A stretch of DNA of 64,000 nt, from contig CANNFQ010000005.1 of assembly GCA_947503925.1 (NCBI GenBank), positions 1 to 64,000 of the forward strand. Reading direction: 5' to 3'. The stretch is from an uncultured Paracoccaceae bacterium. GTDB lineage: Bacteria > Pseudomonadota > Alphaproteobacteria > Rhodobacterales > Rhodobacteraceae. The notes beneath the pieces were generated by a model that was given only the letters and a program-made list of their open reading frames with translations, ran no database searches and was not told where the DNA came from. This document shows positions 9,063-17,280 of this stretch, in pieces. The translations under genes and the position numbers were made by a program. Position 1 is the stretch's first letter. Each line of letters starts with the position of its first letter.

Positions 9063-10130
9063 ATGACAGGCACAGCTCAGGAAACGCGGTCACGCCGCAA
9101 TCGGCTCGAGGGCCTGGATCTGGCGCGGTTTCTTGCTTTTGTTGGCATGGTCATCGTCAATTTCAAAATCGCGATGGGCGCAGAGGGTGGCAGCGGCCCA
9201 CTGGCCCTTCTGACCGGGGCTTTGGAGGGGCGCGCAGCGGCGACATTTGTAGTGCTTGCGGGGATCGGGCTGGGTCTGGCCAGCGCAAAAGGAATGGATC
9301 AGACGATTTCCGTCACGATCAAGCGGGCTGTGTTCCTGTTGGTGATTGGTCTGCTGAATATGACCATCTTTGATGCCGATATCCTGCATTATTATGCGTT
9401 CTACTTCCTGTTTGGGGTGCTGTTACTTCCTTTGAACAACCGCGCGCTGTTCGCTGTTCTGATCGGTCTGAATGTCGCTTTCACCATCATGATCCTGACG
9501 TTGAACTATGATGCAGGCTGGAACTGGGATGACTACACATATGCAGGGTTCTGGACACCGACAGGTTTTATCCGCAACCTGTTCTTTAATGGCTGGCACC
9601 CGGTGATCCCTTGGCTTGGGTTTCTTTTGTTCGGGATCATCCTGAGCCGGGTGTCACTGTCAGAACGCGCAATGGTGGCCAAGCTGATCATCGGTGGCGC
9701 AATCGCCTTTGCGCTCGCCGAAGGGCTCAGCGCCGCACTGACAGGCCCGTTTGCAGCGATTGACCCGGAACTTGCGGCACTTGTGACAACCGACCCAATC
9801 CCGCCCATGCCACTTTACATGTTGGCGGGGATTGGTGCGGCCAGCATGGCGATCGGGCTTTGTTTGCTGGTCTCCGATCAGCTTGCCGCGATTGGGCTAT
9901 TGCGCCTGCTGGTGCCAGCGGGGCGGCAGACGCTGACGCTTTACATCGCGCATATTCTGGTCGGGTTGGGCACATTGGAGGCATTGGGCATGCTTGGCGG
10001 GCAGACCGTTGCGCAAGCTGTCGTCGCATCGCTGCTTTTCTGCATGGCCGCGACGATCTACGCATTTTTATGGTCGCGATGGTTCAAACGCGGCCCGGTC
10101 GAAGCACTGATGCGCAAACTGGCAGGATAG
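9063..10130 (+). CDS. DUF418/YeiB-like multipass membrane protein
   Basis: A 355-residue polytopic membrane protein with about nine to ten hydrophobic segments. It opens with RLEGLDLARFLAFVGMVIVN, the signature start of the DUF418/heparan-glucosaminide acetyltransferase-like superfamily (acyltransferase-3-like folds), and ends with the GRQTLTLYIAHI segment typical of DUF418. Members are guessed to move acyl groups across the membrane, but the role is unknown. An AAGG ribosome site precedes the ATG. It converges on hisG with only 10 bases between stops, so there is no room for a terminator between them. Confidence 0.8.
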   Translation: MTGTAQETRSRRNRLEGLDLARFLAFVGMVIVNFKIAMGAEGGSGPLALLTGALEGRAAATFVVLAGIGLGLASAKGMDQTISVTIKRAVFLLVIGLLNMTIFDADILHYYAFYFLFGVLLLPLNNRALFAVLIGLNVAFTIMILTLNYDAGWNWDDYTYAGFWTPTGFIRNLFFNGWHPVIPWLGFLLFGIILSRVSLSERAMVAKLIIGGAIAFALAEGLSAALTGPFAAIDPELAALVTTDPIPPMPLYMLAGIGAASMAIGLCLLVSDQLAAIGLLRLLVPAGRQTLTLYIAHILVGLGTLEALGMLGGQTVAQAVVASLLFCMAATIYAFLWSRWFKRGPVEALMRKLAG

Positions 10131-10140
10131 CGCGCCCGCA

Positions 10141-10830
10141 TCAGATCCCCAGCACCAGTTGCAACGCCTTCAGTTTCTGACGCTGATCATCTGTCCAGCC
10201 CGCACGCCGCCCGCGAAACAGGGTGGCCTGGCTGGCATGGATCAGCCCGTCATTAAGGATTTTCAGCCCGTTCGCCCGCAGTGTTTCCCCGGTTGAGGTG
10301 ATATCGGCAATCGCCTCTGCCGTTTCGTTCTTGACCGTGCCTTCGGTGGCCCCTTGGCTATCGACCAGCTGATAATCGGCCACGCCATGGTCGCGCAGGA
10401 ACTCACGCACCAGCCGGTGATATTTCGTCGCAATCCGCAGCCGCAACCCATGCTGGCCCCGAAACGCAGCCGCAGCGGCATCAAGATCATCCAGCGTATC
10501 CACATCAACCCAGGCCTGTGGCACGGCGATGATCAGATCCGCCCGGCCAAAGCCCATTGGTGCCAGCTCTGCCACCCGGCTGTCCCAATTGGCCAGCTTT
10601 TCACGCAGCAGGTCAGTGCCGGTTACACCCAGATGGATGTTGCCTGCGGCCAGTTCGCGTGGGATTTCGCCGGCCGAGAGCAACACCAGTTCGACCCCGT
10701 CGATCCCGTCAACCGCGCCTGCATATTCCCGATCTGATCCGGATTTGCGCAAAGTGACCCCGCGCTGCCCGAACCATTGAAACGTCTTGTCCATCAGCCG
10801 CCCCTTGGACGGCACCCCCAGTTTCAGCAT
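10141..10830 (-). CDS. hisG: ATP phosphoribosyltransferase, catalytic subunit (short form)
   Basis: Catalyses the first step of histidine synthesis, joining ATP and PRPP. At 229 residues it is the short form, which lacks the regulatory C-terminal domain and needs HisZ as partner. Visible family features are the LGVPSKGRL start, the LGVTGTDLL segment, and the PRPP-loop region with DITSTGETLRANGL near 190-205. Its start overlaps the end of hisZ by 7 bases, so the two subunits are probably translationally coupled. It is the last gene of the hisS/small protein/hisZ/hisG run. Confidence 0.96.
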   Translation of the reverse strand: MLKLGVPSKGRLMDKTFQWFGQRGVTLRKSGSDREYAGAVDGIDGVELVLLSAGEIPRELAAGNIHLGVTGTDLLREKLANWDSRVAELAPMGFGRADLIIAVPQAWVDVDTLDDLDAAAAAFRGQHGLRLRIATKYHRLVREFLRDHGVADYQLVDSQGATEGTVKNETAEAIADITSTGETLRANGLKILNDGLIHASQATLFRGRRAGWTDDQRQKLKALQLVLGI

Positions 10831-11903
10831 GACAACCCCATCACCAGATCAGGCCGGATCACGCCCCCCACTGCGGGCACGGCCCGCCCCTGCCCCAGCC
10901 GCGCGGTCAGCGCGTCATAGCGCCCGCCGGTGGCCACAGGCGGCAGGTCGGGCCGGTCGCTGGCATAGAACCCAAAGACGAACCCGTCGTAATATTCCAG
11001 CGAGGTGCGGCCATAGCTGCCTTCGAATTCCAGCGCTTCCACGTCGATCCCCCGTGCTGCCAACGCATCCAGCCGCGCCGACATCCGCCCCACCGCGTCC
11101 CGAACCGCAGGCATATCCACCGCAATATCGCGCAAGGCGCTTAGCACATTGGGGCAGGTTTCGCGCAAGGACAGGATCGCATCGATCAGCCCGATTTCCT
11201 CGCCCGCGATGGGGGCCGCTGCCGCATCGGCACGCAGCGCGTCGATCCGGGCTGCGACCTCTTCCCGGCTGCGCCGCCCGATATCGGGGCCAGCCTCGGC
11301 AAAAGGATCATCAGCGGCCAGCAATGCCGCCCGGCTGGCGGGCATCTCCGCCCCGCCATAGCGTTTCAGCAGCGCCTTGAACCGCCCCGGCCGCCAGATA
11401 TGGCGCAACAGGGCCGCCTTGCGCGCATCAGTCGTCTGCAACCCCCGTACGGCCGCCGTCAGGATGCCGATGTCGCCTGTGGCCGCCCGCACCGGCAGCC
11501 CGTCCAGCCCGGCTGCGATGGTCGCGAACACCTCTGCATCAGCGCCTGCGGGGTTCTGTCCGTCGAAGACCTCGTAGCCGACCTGCACATATTCATTGGC
11601 GCGGGTTTCGTCGCTTTCCTGTTTACGGAAAACCTTGCCGGAATAGGTGTAGCGGGCGGGTTCGGCATGGGTCTCCATATGCATCTGGACGACGGGGACC
11701 GTGAAGTCAGGCCGCAGCACCATTTCGCCGCGCAGGGGGTCGGAGGTGAGGTAGGCGCGCGCGCGGATATCCTCGCCATAGAGGTCGAGAAGCGTCTCGG
11801 CAGGTTGCAGCACCTCCGCCTTGACCACCAGCCCGCCTTGGTCGGCAAAGTGGTCACGCAGGCGGCGCGCCTCTGTCAGTATTTCCGGTGAGCCAGGCAT
11901 CAA
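10824..11903 (-). CDS. hisZ: ATP phosphoribosyltransferase regulatory subunit
   Basis: A catalytically dead relative of histidyl-tRNA synthetase that forms the hetero-octamer with short HisG and senses histidine. It has 359 residues, with class II synthetase-like motifs: DFTVPVVQMHM near motif 1/2, FRKQESDETRANEYVQVG in place of motif 2, and GRYDAL near the C-terminus. It overlaps hisG by 7 bases downstream and the 67-residue gene by 4 bases upstream (ATGA). Lying in one transcript with hisS, its sequence ancestor, makes sense for coupled histidine supply and use. Confidence 0.95.
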   Translation of the reverse strand: MMPGSPEILTEARRLRDHFADQGGLVVKAEVLQPAETLLDLYGEDIRARAYLTSDPLRGEMVLRPDFTVPVVQMHMETHAEPARYTYSGKVFRKQESDETRANEYVQVGYEVFDGQNPAGADAEVFATIAAGLDGLPVRAATGDIGILTAAVRGLQTTDARKAALLRHIWRPGRFKALLKRYGGAEMPASRAALLAADDPFAEAGPDIGRRSREEVAARIDALRADAAAAPIAGEEIGLIDAILSLRETCPNVLSALRDIAVDMPAVRDAVGRMSARLDALAARGIDVEALEFEGSYGRTSLEYYDGFVFGFYASDRPDLPPVATGGRYDALTARLGQGRAVPAVGGVIRPDLVMGLSC

Positions 11904-12103
11904 ACGAAATACCTCAGCACCAGAATGAAGCCGAAGAACATCATGACCGACCCGATGACAGTGAAAAGCGTGGCATCATTTGTCGTGCCGTAGGCGACGG
12001 CGACAAAGCCCAATGCTGCAATGACACCCCCGAGCATGATCGAGGCAATGCCGGTCAGAATGGCACCAAGAAAGCGCGACAGTCCTCTCAGAAAGCCATT
12101 CAT
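11900..12103 (-). CDS. Small membrane protein inside the hisS-hisZ operon
   Basis: A 67-residue protein with two hydrophobic stretches (about 12-40 and 46-66) joined by a short polar turn, so probably a two-helix membrane hairpin. No named family recognised. It overlaps hisS and hisZ by 4 bases on each side (ATGA junctions), which strongly suggests that it is real and translated by coupling. Nothing in it suggests histidine metabolism; it may simply travel with the operon. Confidence 0.75.
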   Translation of the reverse strand: MNGFLRGLSRFLGAILTGIASIMLGGVIAALGFVAVAYGTTNDATLFTVIGSVMMFFGFILVLRYFV

Positions 12104-13713
12104 GACGTGCCCAAAATCTCGCGCACCTTGGCGAGCATATCCTCGCGCGGCACTTCGTATTGGCTAGGCCGGTCCTTCCACTCTTCCAGCGTCGCGTTCT
12201 TGGCGATCTCCGCGCCCAGGACAAGATCCTTGATCTGCACGACGCCTTTATCGAACTCATCACCCCCTGCGATAATCGCCACAGGAGAGTTCCGTTTATC
12301 CGCATATTTCAGTTGGTTGCCAAAGTTCTTGGGGTTGCCCAGATAAACCTCGGCCCGGATGTCGTTGTTGCGCAGCTCCGCAACCATGGTCTGATAGTCC
12401 GCCATGCGGTCACGATCCATGACTGTCACGATGACAGGACCTTGCGCGGCGGTGTCGATACGGCCCTTGGCATGCAGCGCAGCCAGCAGCCGGTCGACGC
12501 CGATGGAAACGCCCGTTGCAGGCACCTCCTGCCCGGTAAAACGCTTGACGAGGTCATCATAACGGCCGCCTCCGGCGACAGAGCCGAAGTTGCGGGGACG
12601 CCCCTTTTCATCTTTGATTTCAAAGGTCAGTTCCGCCTCGTAAACCGGTCCGGTGTAGTAACCGAGGCCACGGACGACGGAGGGGTCCAGTCTGATACGA
12701 TCCGCATGATAGCCCTGAGCCGCTAAAAGCGAAGAAACTGAGAGGAGTTCTTCGACCCCCTCACCGCCAATACCAGAGCCTTCAACCAAGATTCTGAGAT
12801 AATCCGCAACACTTTTGTTCCAAGTATCGGCTTCCAAAGCGTCAAGTTCATTTCCCGCGGCGTCTACGGCACCAACGCCTCCAATATCAGCAGCATCCGC
12901 ATAAATCTGCTTTCCGGCGCCGTGAGATACCTCTGCGTCCGCGATTAGTTCTCGTTTCACGTTTCTCGACGCATTCACGAAACTCAAGACTCGCGCGATT
13001 TGCTCGTCCCCAAGCCCCGCACCCTTCGTAAAATCCCCGCTCTCGTCCTTGCGGCCTTCACCTAGCAAAGCACGCACACCGTCCGGCCCCAGTCGGTCAA
13101 GCTTATCAATCGCGCGCAGCACGATCCCGCGTTCGGCTTCTTTATCGTCGCCAGAGAGGCCCGCGACCTCCATCACCCCATTCAGCACCTTCCGGTTATT
13201 CACCCGGATCACATAGTCGCCGCGCTCAATCCCGACAGCCTCAAGGGTATCGGCCAGCATCGCGCAAATCTCCGCATCCGCAGCCACCGATCCAGACCCA
13301 ACAGTATCCGCATCGCATTGATAAAACTGTCGAAACCGGCCCGGGCCCGGCTTTTCGTTCCGCCAGACCGGCCCCATCGTGTAGCGGCGATAGGGCGATG
13401 GCAGGTCGTTGCGGTATTGCGCGGCCACGCGGGCCAATGGCGCCGTCATGTCATAGCGCAGGGCGAGCCAGTCGCCATCTTCTTCCCAGGCAAACACACC
13501 CTCATTCGGGCGGTCCACATCAGGCAGAAACTTGCCCAGCGCCTCCACCGTTTCCACGGCGGATGTCTCCAGCGCGTCGAACCCATAGCGATGGTAAACC
13601 CCGGCAATCTTTTGCAGCATCTCGGCGCGGGCGGTCACCTCTGCGCCGAAATAATCGCGAAACCCCTTTGGCGTCTGCGCCTTGGGGCGGGGTTGCTTCT
13701 TTTGCTTGGCCAT
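12100..13713 (-). CDS. hisS: Histidyl-tRNA synthetase
   Basis: Class II aminoacyl-tRNA synthetase that charges tRNA-His. It has 537 residues, longer than the roughly 420 of the E. coli enzyme because of inserted segments in the central region. Motif 2 is seen as [20 protein letters not shown] (about 116-135), the histidine loop as [14 protein letters not shown] near 345, and motif 3 as [13 protein letters not shown] near 405; the last 100 residues are the anticodon-binding domain. It overlaps the next small gene by 4 bases. The ATG at 13713 is followed by a Lys/Gln-rich head. Its upstream neighbour on the same strand is the lrp gene, 48 bases away, so a shared promoter is possible. Confidence 0.97.
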   Translation of the reverse strand: MAKQKKQPRPKAQTPKGFRDYFGAEVTARAEMLQKIAGVYHRYGFDALETSAVETVEALGKFLPDVDRPNEGVFAWEEDGDWLALRYDMTAPLARVAAQYRNDLPSPYRRYTMGPVWRNEKPGPGRFRQFYQCDADTVGSGSVAADAEICAMLADTLEAVGIERGDYVIRVNNRKVLNGVMEVAGLSGDDKEAERGIVLRAIDKLDRLGPDGVRALLGEGRKDESGDFTKGAGLGDEQIARVLSFVNASRNVKRELIADAEVSHGAGKQIYADAADIGGVGAVDAAGNELDALEADTWNKSVADYLRILVEGSGIGGEGVEELLSVSSLLAAQGYHADRIRLDPSVVRGLGYYTGPVYEAELTFEIKDEKGRPRNFGSVAGGGRYDDLVKRFTGQEVPATGVSIGVDRLLAALHAKGRIDTAAQGPVIVTVMDRDRMADYQTMVAELRNNDIRAEVYLGNPKNFGNQLKYADKRNSPVAIIAGGDEFDKGVVQIKDLVLGAEIAKNATLEEWKDRPSQYEVPREDMLAKVREILGTS

Positions 13714-13761
13714 CGCTTTGGTCCCGTCGCTTGCGTTCGGGGGCCGTTTATCGTGCCAATG

Positions 13762-14220
13762 TCACAGGGGCAATGCGGTCGTGTATTTCAGCTCTTTCAG
13801 GCTGAAGGACGACACAACGGATTTCACGAATGGCGAACGCAGCAGGGTATGGGTCATGAAGGTCTCATAAGCCTCAACATCGCGGCAGCGGATTTTCAGG
13901 ATGTAATCGGCGGTGCCGGAAATCGCATGCGCCTCCATAATCTCTGGATGCGCGCGAATGACGGTGGCGAAACCGGCAATCGACGCTTCTGCATGATCGG
14001 CCAGACGCACGGTCGCAAAGACACAAAGCCGGACATCCGCCCGTGCCGGGTCCAGCAAGGCCACCCTGCCCCGGATCAGCCCCAGCTTCTCAAACTCCTG
14101 TACCTTGCGCCACGCGGTTGATGTGGCCATGCCCGCCTGTTCAGCCAGATCAGACAGGGACAGCGCCGCATCGCCTTGCAAAACCCGCAGCAACGCCGCC
14201 TCTTGATCAGAAAATTTCAT
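13762..14220 (-). CDS. Lrp/AsnC-family transcriptional regulator
   Basis: A 152-residue DNA-binding regulator. Residues 1-60 form the winged helix-turn-helix (LSLSDLAEQAGMATSTAWRK), and 70-145 form the RAM/AsnC ligand-binding domain, including the SGTADYILKI strand. I chose ATG at 14220, where the family normally starts; the longer open frame upstream crosses the promoter region. It is divergent from phhA with 106 bases between, so it most likely controls phenylalanine hydroxylase in response to an amino acid such as Phe or Tyr. That role is inferred from position. Confidence 0.9.
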   Translation of the reverse strand: MKFSDQEAALLRVLQGDAALSLSDLAEQAGMATSTAWRKVQEFEKLGLIRGRVALLDPARADVRLCVFATVRLADHAEASIAGFATVIRAHPEIMEAHAISGTADYILKIRCRDVEAYETFMTHTLLRSPFVKSVVSSFSLKELKYTTALPL

Positions 14221-14273
14221 GGGATTGCACTTTCTATCATCATTTTGCCAAAAATACTCAAAACTCAAGAGAA

Positions 14274-14290
14274 ACGGAATAGAATTTCGT
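14274..14290. promoter_or_regulatory. Candidate Lrp-type operator between lrp and phhA
   Basis: ACGGAAT and ATTTCGT form an inverted repeat with a 3-base centre and one mismatch, in an AT-rich stretch about 37 bases upstream of the phhA start. The position and symmetry fit an AsnC/Lrp dimer site; binding has not been shown. Confidence 0.4.
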
Positions 14291-14326
14291 TCATTTTGGA
14301 AGAGCATGGTGAAAAGGAGCTTTCCC

Positions 14327-15118
14327 ATGCCCAAAGATACCACTTACACCTCCCTGCACCCTGATGCCGACGGCCATTTTCCCTATACGGCGGATGATGA
14401 CGCTGTCTGGGGTGAGTTGTTCACCCGGCAAATGGATTTCCTCCCCGGTAAGGTCGCGCCCGAATATATTGACGGCGTGACCAAGCTGGGCCTGAACGCA
14501 GCAAAGACACCCCAGGTGAAGGATATTGATGCAAAGCTACACGCACTAACAGGCGCCGGCGCGGAAGGTGTGCCCGCCATCATTCCGCCCTCGCAATTCT
14601 ATGACCTTCTCAGCCAACGCAAGTTTCCGGTTGCCACCTTTCTGCGCCGCCGCGAACATATGGATTATATCGAGGAACCCGACCTGTTTCACGAGGTGTT
14701 CGGCCATTGCCCGATGCTGACCAACCCGGCCTATTGCGACTTCATCGAGGGGTTTGGCACACGGGCCAAATCCTTGGGCAAAGGTTACCGCTGGCACATG
14801 TTCCGCCTGTTCTGGTTTACCGTGGAGTTTGGCATGCTCCGTACGACGGACGGGTTGCGCGCCTATGGGGCGGGGATCGTGTCCTCCCCGGCGGAGGCTG
14901 AAAACGCCATATCCGACCGCGCGCTGATGCAGGATTTTGATCTGCTGACCGTGTTCCGCACCCCCTACCGGATCGATATCGTGCAGCCGACCTATTTTGT
15001 GATCGACAGCTTTGATCAGCTGGCCGCCATGCTGGATGCTGATTTCGGCGCACTAATCGATCAGGCAAAGCAAATCGGTGATCTGCCCGCCCTTTTCGAA
15101 GCCAAGCAAGCCAGTTAA
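14327..15118 (+). CDS. phhA: Phenylalanine-4-hydroxylase
   Basis: Pterin- and iron-dependent monooxygenase that converts phenylalanine to tyrosine. It has 263 residues, the length of bacterial single-domain PhhA. The iron ligands are visible as HEVFGH (H122, H127) and the Glu of FTVEFG (E167). The frame extends upstream, but AGGAG lies 7 bases before the ATG at 14327 and the protein then starts with MPKDTTYTSLHPDADG, as expected. Divergent from an Lrp/AsnC regulator and followed 10 bases later by slyX. No pterin dehydratase gene is seen next to it. Confidence 0.96.
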   Translation: MPKDTTYTSLHPDADGHFPYTADDDAVWGELFTRQMDFLPGKVAPEYIDGVTKLGLNAAKTPQVKDIDAKLHALTGAGAEGVPAIIPPSQFYDLLSQRKFPVATFLRRREHMDYIEEPDLFHEVFGHCPMLTNPAYCDFIEGFGTRAKSLGKGYRWHMFRLFWFTVEFGMLRTTDGLRAYGAGIVSSPAEAENAISDRALMQDFDLLTVFRTPYRIDIVQPTYFVIDSFDQLAAMLDADFGALIDQAKQIGDLPALFEAKQAS

Positions 15119-15128
15119 GAAAGGTGCC

Positions 15129-15332
15129 ATGGCTGACAGCACCCATCTGGAAGAACAAATCGCCCACCTGACCCGCACGGTCGAGGAACTGTCGGATATT
15201 GTTGCCCGCCAGGAAACAGAACTGGCGCAGGCGACACGCCGGCTGGCCATGTTGATGCAGCGTGAGGCAAGCCGCGAGCTCGATGCCGGCGGCACCGTCC
15301 CCCTCGCCGATCAACGGCCGCCGCACTGGTAG
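15129..15332 (+). CDS. slyX: SlyX-like coiled-coil protein
   Basis: A 67-residue protein almost wholly predicted as a coiled coil (LEEQIAHLTRTVEELSDIV), ending in the RPPHW tail characteristic of SlyX. Its function is unknown. The start is ATG at 15129 with AAGG upstream. It follows phhA by 10 bases and is probably in the same transcript. Confidence 0.85.
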   Translation: MADSTHLEEQIAHLTRTVEELSDIVARQETELAQATRRLAMLMQREASRELDAGGTVPLADQRPPHW

Positions 15333-15350
15333 TGGCCTCATTTTCTGTTG

Positions 15351-15537
15351 TTTTGTTGCCGAAACTGGCCATTGCATCGATTTACCTTGCTTTTTGATCC
15401 ATGTGCCCCCACATGGGGCGTGCAGACGTTATCCAACTCGACCCACTGTTCTCCTTTCGGCCACAGTCTTTCGAACTTGCACTGACTAAGCCGGGCTGCC
15501 GCAATACCGTGGGCAGCACATGAAAAAGGAAAACACG
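15351..15537 (+). promoter_or_regulatory. Long 5' leader of the first csp gene
   Basis: Roughly 190 bases precede the first cold-shock gene. Blocks are shared with the leader of the second csp: TTTTGTTGCCG followed by AACTG and CCATT, and later GACGTTA, TCGACC, CTCCTTT and CGGC. Such conserved non-coding leaders on csp genes are often temperature-responsive mRNA elements. Shared sequence is seen; RNA sensing is inference. Confidence 0.5.
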
Positions 15538-15744
15538 ATGGCTACTGGCACCGTGAAATGGTTCAACTCAACTAAAGGCTTCGGCTTTATCGCACCTGAT
15601 GGCGGCGCGAAGGACGTTTTCGTTCATATCTCCGCTGTTGAGCGTTCAGGCCTGACTGGTCTTGCTGATGACCAGAAGGTCACATTCGACATCGAAGCTG
15701 GCCGTGATGGTCGCGAATCAGCTGTGAACCTCGCCCTCGCCTAA
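15538..15744 (+). CDS. Cold-shock protein, CspA family
   Basis: A 68-residue single OB-fold protein that binds single-stranded RNA or DNA and melts secondary structure. RNP1 (KGFGFI) and RNP2 (VFVHI) are intact. AAGGA lies upstream of the ATG at 15538; a longer frame starts 6 codons earlier but has no benefit. It is nearly identical to the csp gene 240 bases downstream, and the two share leader blocks, so they arose by tandem duplication. A hairpin between them suggests separate transcripts. Confidence 0.95.
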   Translation: MATGTVKWFNSTKGFGFIAPDGGAKDVFVHISAVERSGLTGLADDQKVTFDIEAGRDGRESAVNLALA

Positions 15745-15762
15745 GCGATTGGCATAGAAATA

Positions 15763-15790
15763 GACCGCGCGTGGCATTCTATGCGCGGTC
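15763..15790 (+). terminator. Hairpin after the first csp gene
   Basis: GACCGCGC pairs perfectly with GCGCGGTC across a 12-base loop, 18 bases past the csp stop. There is no T-run, so termination is less certain than for the second csp. Confidence 0.5.
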
Positions 15791-15841
15791 AACTGGCGGC
15801 ATTTGTTCGCTGATTCTGTTACAATTCTGTAATTTTCTTGA

Positions 15842-15983
15842 TTTTGTTGCCGCAACTGCCATTCTGCAGGGGCGACGTTAATCTATCGACCACTGTCTCC
15901 TTTTCGGCTCAGTCTCTCGATCCAAGTTTGACCGAGCCGAGCCGCTGCAGTCCCGCGAGCGGAAACAAGAAGGAAGACAAGAC
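15842..15983 (+). promoter_or_regulatory. Long 5' leader of the second csp gene
   Basis: About 140 bases that share ordered blocks with the leader of the first csp but with a deletion of roughly a dozen bases near the middle. AAGGA lies 8 bases before the start codon. As above, a cold-responsive RNA element is plausible. Confidence 0.5.
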
Positions 15984-16193
15984 ATGGCTTCAGGCACTGT
16001 CAAATGGTTCAACACAACCAAAGGCTACGGCTTTATCGCACCTGATGGCGGAACGAAGGATGTATTCGTTCATATCTCAGCAGTGGAGCGGTCAGGCCTC
16101 ACCGGCCTCAAGGATGACCAGAAGGTTAACTTTGACATTGAAGCAGGACGCGACGGTCGCGAAAGCGCCGTAAACCTGACACTGGCTGATTGA
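15984..16193 (+). CDS. Cold-shock protein, CspA family (second copy)
   Basis: A 69-residue OB-fold nucleic-acid chaperone with intact RNP1 (KGYGFI) and RNP2 (VFVHI). It differs from the neighbouring copy at only a few positions (Thr for Ser, Tyr for Phe in RNP1, Asn for Thr). AAGGA is well placed before the ATG. A strong rho-independent terminator follows directly. Confidence 0.96.
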   Translation: MASGTVKWFNTTKGYGFIAPDGGTKDVFVHISAVERSGLTGLKDDQKVNFDIEAGRDGRESAVNLTLAD

Positions 16194-16211
16194 TCAGCCC
16201 AAGACGCTGCG

Positions 16212-16246
16212 AAAAGGGCGCTCGAGTGGGCGCCCTTTTGCTTTTT
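16212..16246 (+). terminator. Rho-independent terminator after the second csp
   Basis: AAAAGGGCGC pairs with GCGCCCTTTT over an 8-base loop, followed by a further T-run. This is the clearest intrinsic terminator in the window. Confidence 0.85.
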
Positions 16247-16303
16247 GGCGCTGCGTCCCGTCTGGGCGCGCCTGCGGACCAGTCGTAGACATCACCGCAA
16301 CCA

Positions 16304-16936
16304 TCAATCCATCACATACTCGAATTTCTCGCGCAGATGGGTAAGCTTGTCGATATCCAGATTCTCGCAGGCGGGCACTTCGAACAGGCACTGGCGGCCA
16401 CAGGTTTCCTGCCGTTCTACCAGTTCTTCGACAACATGGTAATGTGGCCGGTCGGTGTAATCATCAAAGAATATCTTGGTTCCCGGGGCTGCATGGGCCA
16501 GTGATTCCAGAAAGCACGCGACCCGAAAACGCCCATCCACGAGCACAACATCAGCTGATCGTTCGTCAACCCATGGTGCCTGTGTGTAAGTCTTGAAATT
16601 CGCCCGTTTCTCAAAACCGCGCGGCACTCCCCATTTGCGCAGCGGCCCGCAGTCGATCCATTGCAGATCCGCCCGGTCGTTGCCGACCTTTTCACGCATC
16701 GCTTTGATCCAATCCTCACTGGTATCCACAGACAGCATCGCTGCATCGGTATTTTGAGCCATCCAGATCGTGCTCGCCCCGCAGCCGTATTCTGCGTAGG
16801 ATCTTGCCGCCCCTGCCACAGTTTTGAACAAGCTGTCATCACCTTCGAACAAGGTTCCTTTGGGCGCGATTAGCCGTTTGGACGCCGAAATCAGCTTGAG
16901 TGCGTTGAGTTCCAGTAAGGTTTGCTTAAACGACAT
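16304..16936 (-). CDS. SAM-methyltransferase-like protein
   Basis: A 210-residue protein with a Rossmann-like methyltransferase layout: a motif I-like YAEYGCGASTIWMA near residues 45-60, an acidic end of strand 2 (SVDTSEDW) and VVLVDGRFRVACF near 140, where a Lys or catalytic residue region would lie, then a DDYTDR motif. It resembles class I or family-24 methyltransferases of unknown target. Start chosen at ATG 16936 with a GGGGA site; the open frame runs further upstream without ribosome sites. No neighbour suggests a substrate. Confidence 0.65.
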   Translation of the reverse strand: MSFKQTLLELNALKLISASKRLIAPKGTLFEGDDSLFKTVAGAARSYAEYGCGASTIWMAQNTDAAMLSVDTSEDWIKAMREKVGNDRADLQWIDCGPLRKWGVPRGFEKRANFKTYTQAPWVDERSADVVLVDGRFRVACFLESLAHAAPGTKIFFDDYTDRPHYHVVEELVERQETCGRQCLFEVPACENLDIDKLTHLREKFEYVMD

Positions 16937-17037
16937 GTTTGTCCCCGCTCGCTTTTGCCGGCCAAACCGCCGTGTTGTTGTACCGCCTCGCATCGGCCTA
17001 TCGCCACCGGCACCCCGGCTGCGATAGGCCATTGATC

Positions 17038-17241
17038 TTAGTCCTGCAAGACAAACGTCACCTTCATGGCGACCCGGTATTCTTCAACCTTACCGTCTTT
17101 CACGGTGACTTTCTGATCGGCCACCCAAGCCCCGGTGATCCCTTTCAGGGTCTTTGACGCCTTCTTGATCCCGTTCTCGACGGCGTCGTCAAAGGATTTC
17201 GATGATGATGCGATAATTTCTGTGACTTTTGCGACTGACAT
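17038..17241 (-). CDS. Dodecin family flavin-storage protein
   Basis: A 67-residue protein that assembles into a hollow dodecamer binding flavin pairs. The dodecin pattern is clear: VAKVTEIIASSSKSFDDAV, then a central TGAWVADQKVTVKDGKV with the flavin-stacking Trp, and a final KVTFVL strand. A single gene on the minus strand with a GAGGGA ribosome site. Confidence 0.93.
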   Translation of the reverse strand: MSVAKVTEIIASSSKSFDDAVENGIKKASKTLKGITGAWVADQKVTVKDGKVEEYRVAMKVTFVLQD

Positions 17242-17280
17242 TGTAGTTCCCTCCAGATTGCTGAGGGGTTCAGCCTAACC

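Noticed and set aside
10787..11380. Plus-strand open frame of 197 codons
   Set aside because: Arg/Pro/Ala-rich shadow of hisZ with no domain.
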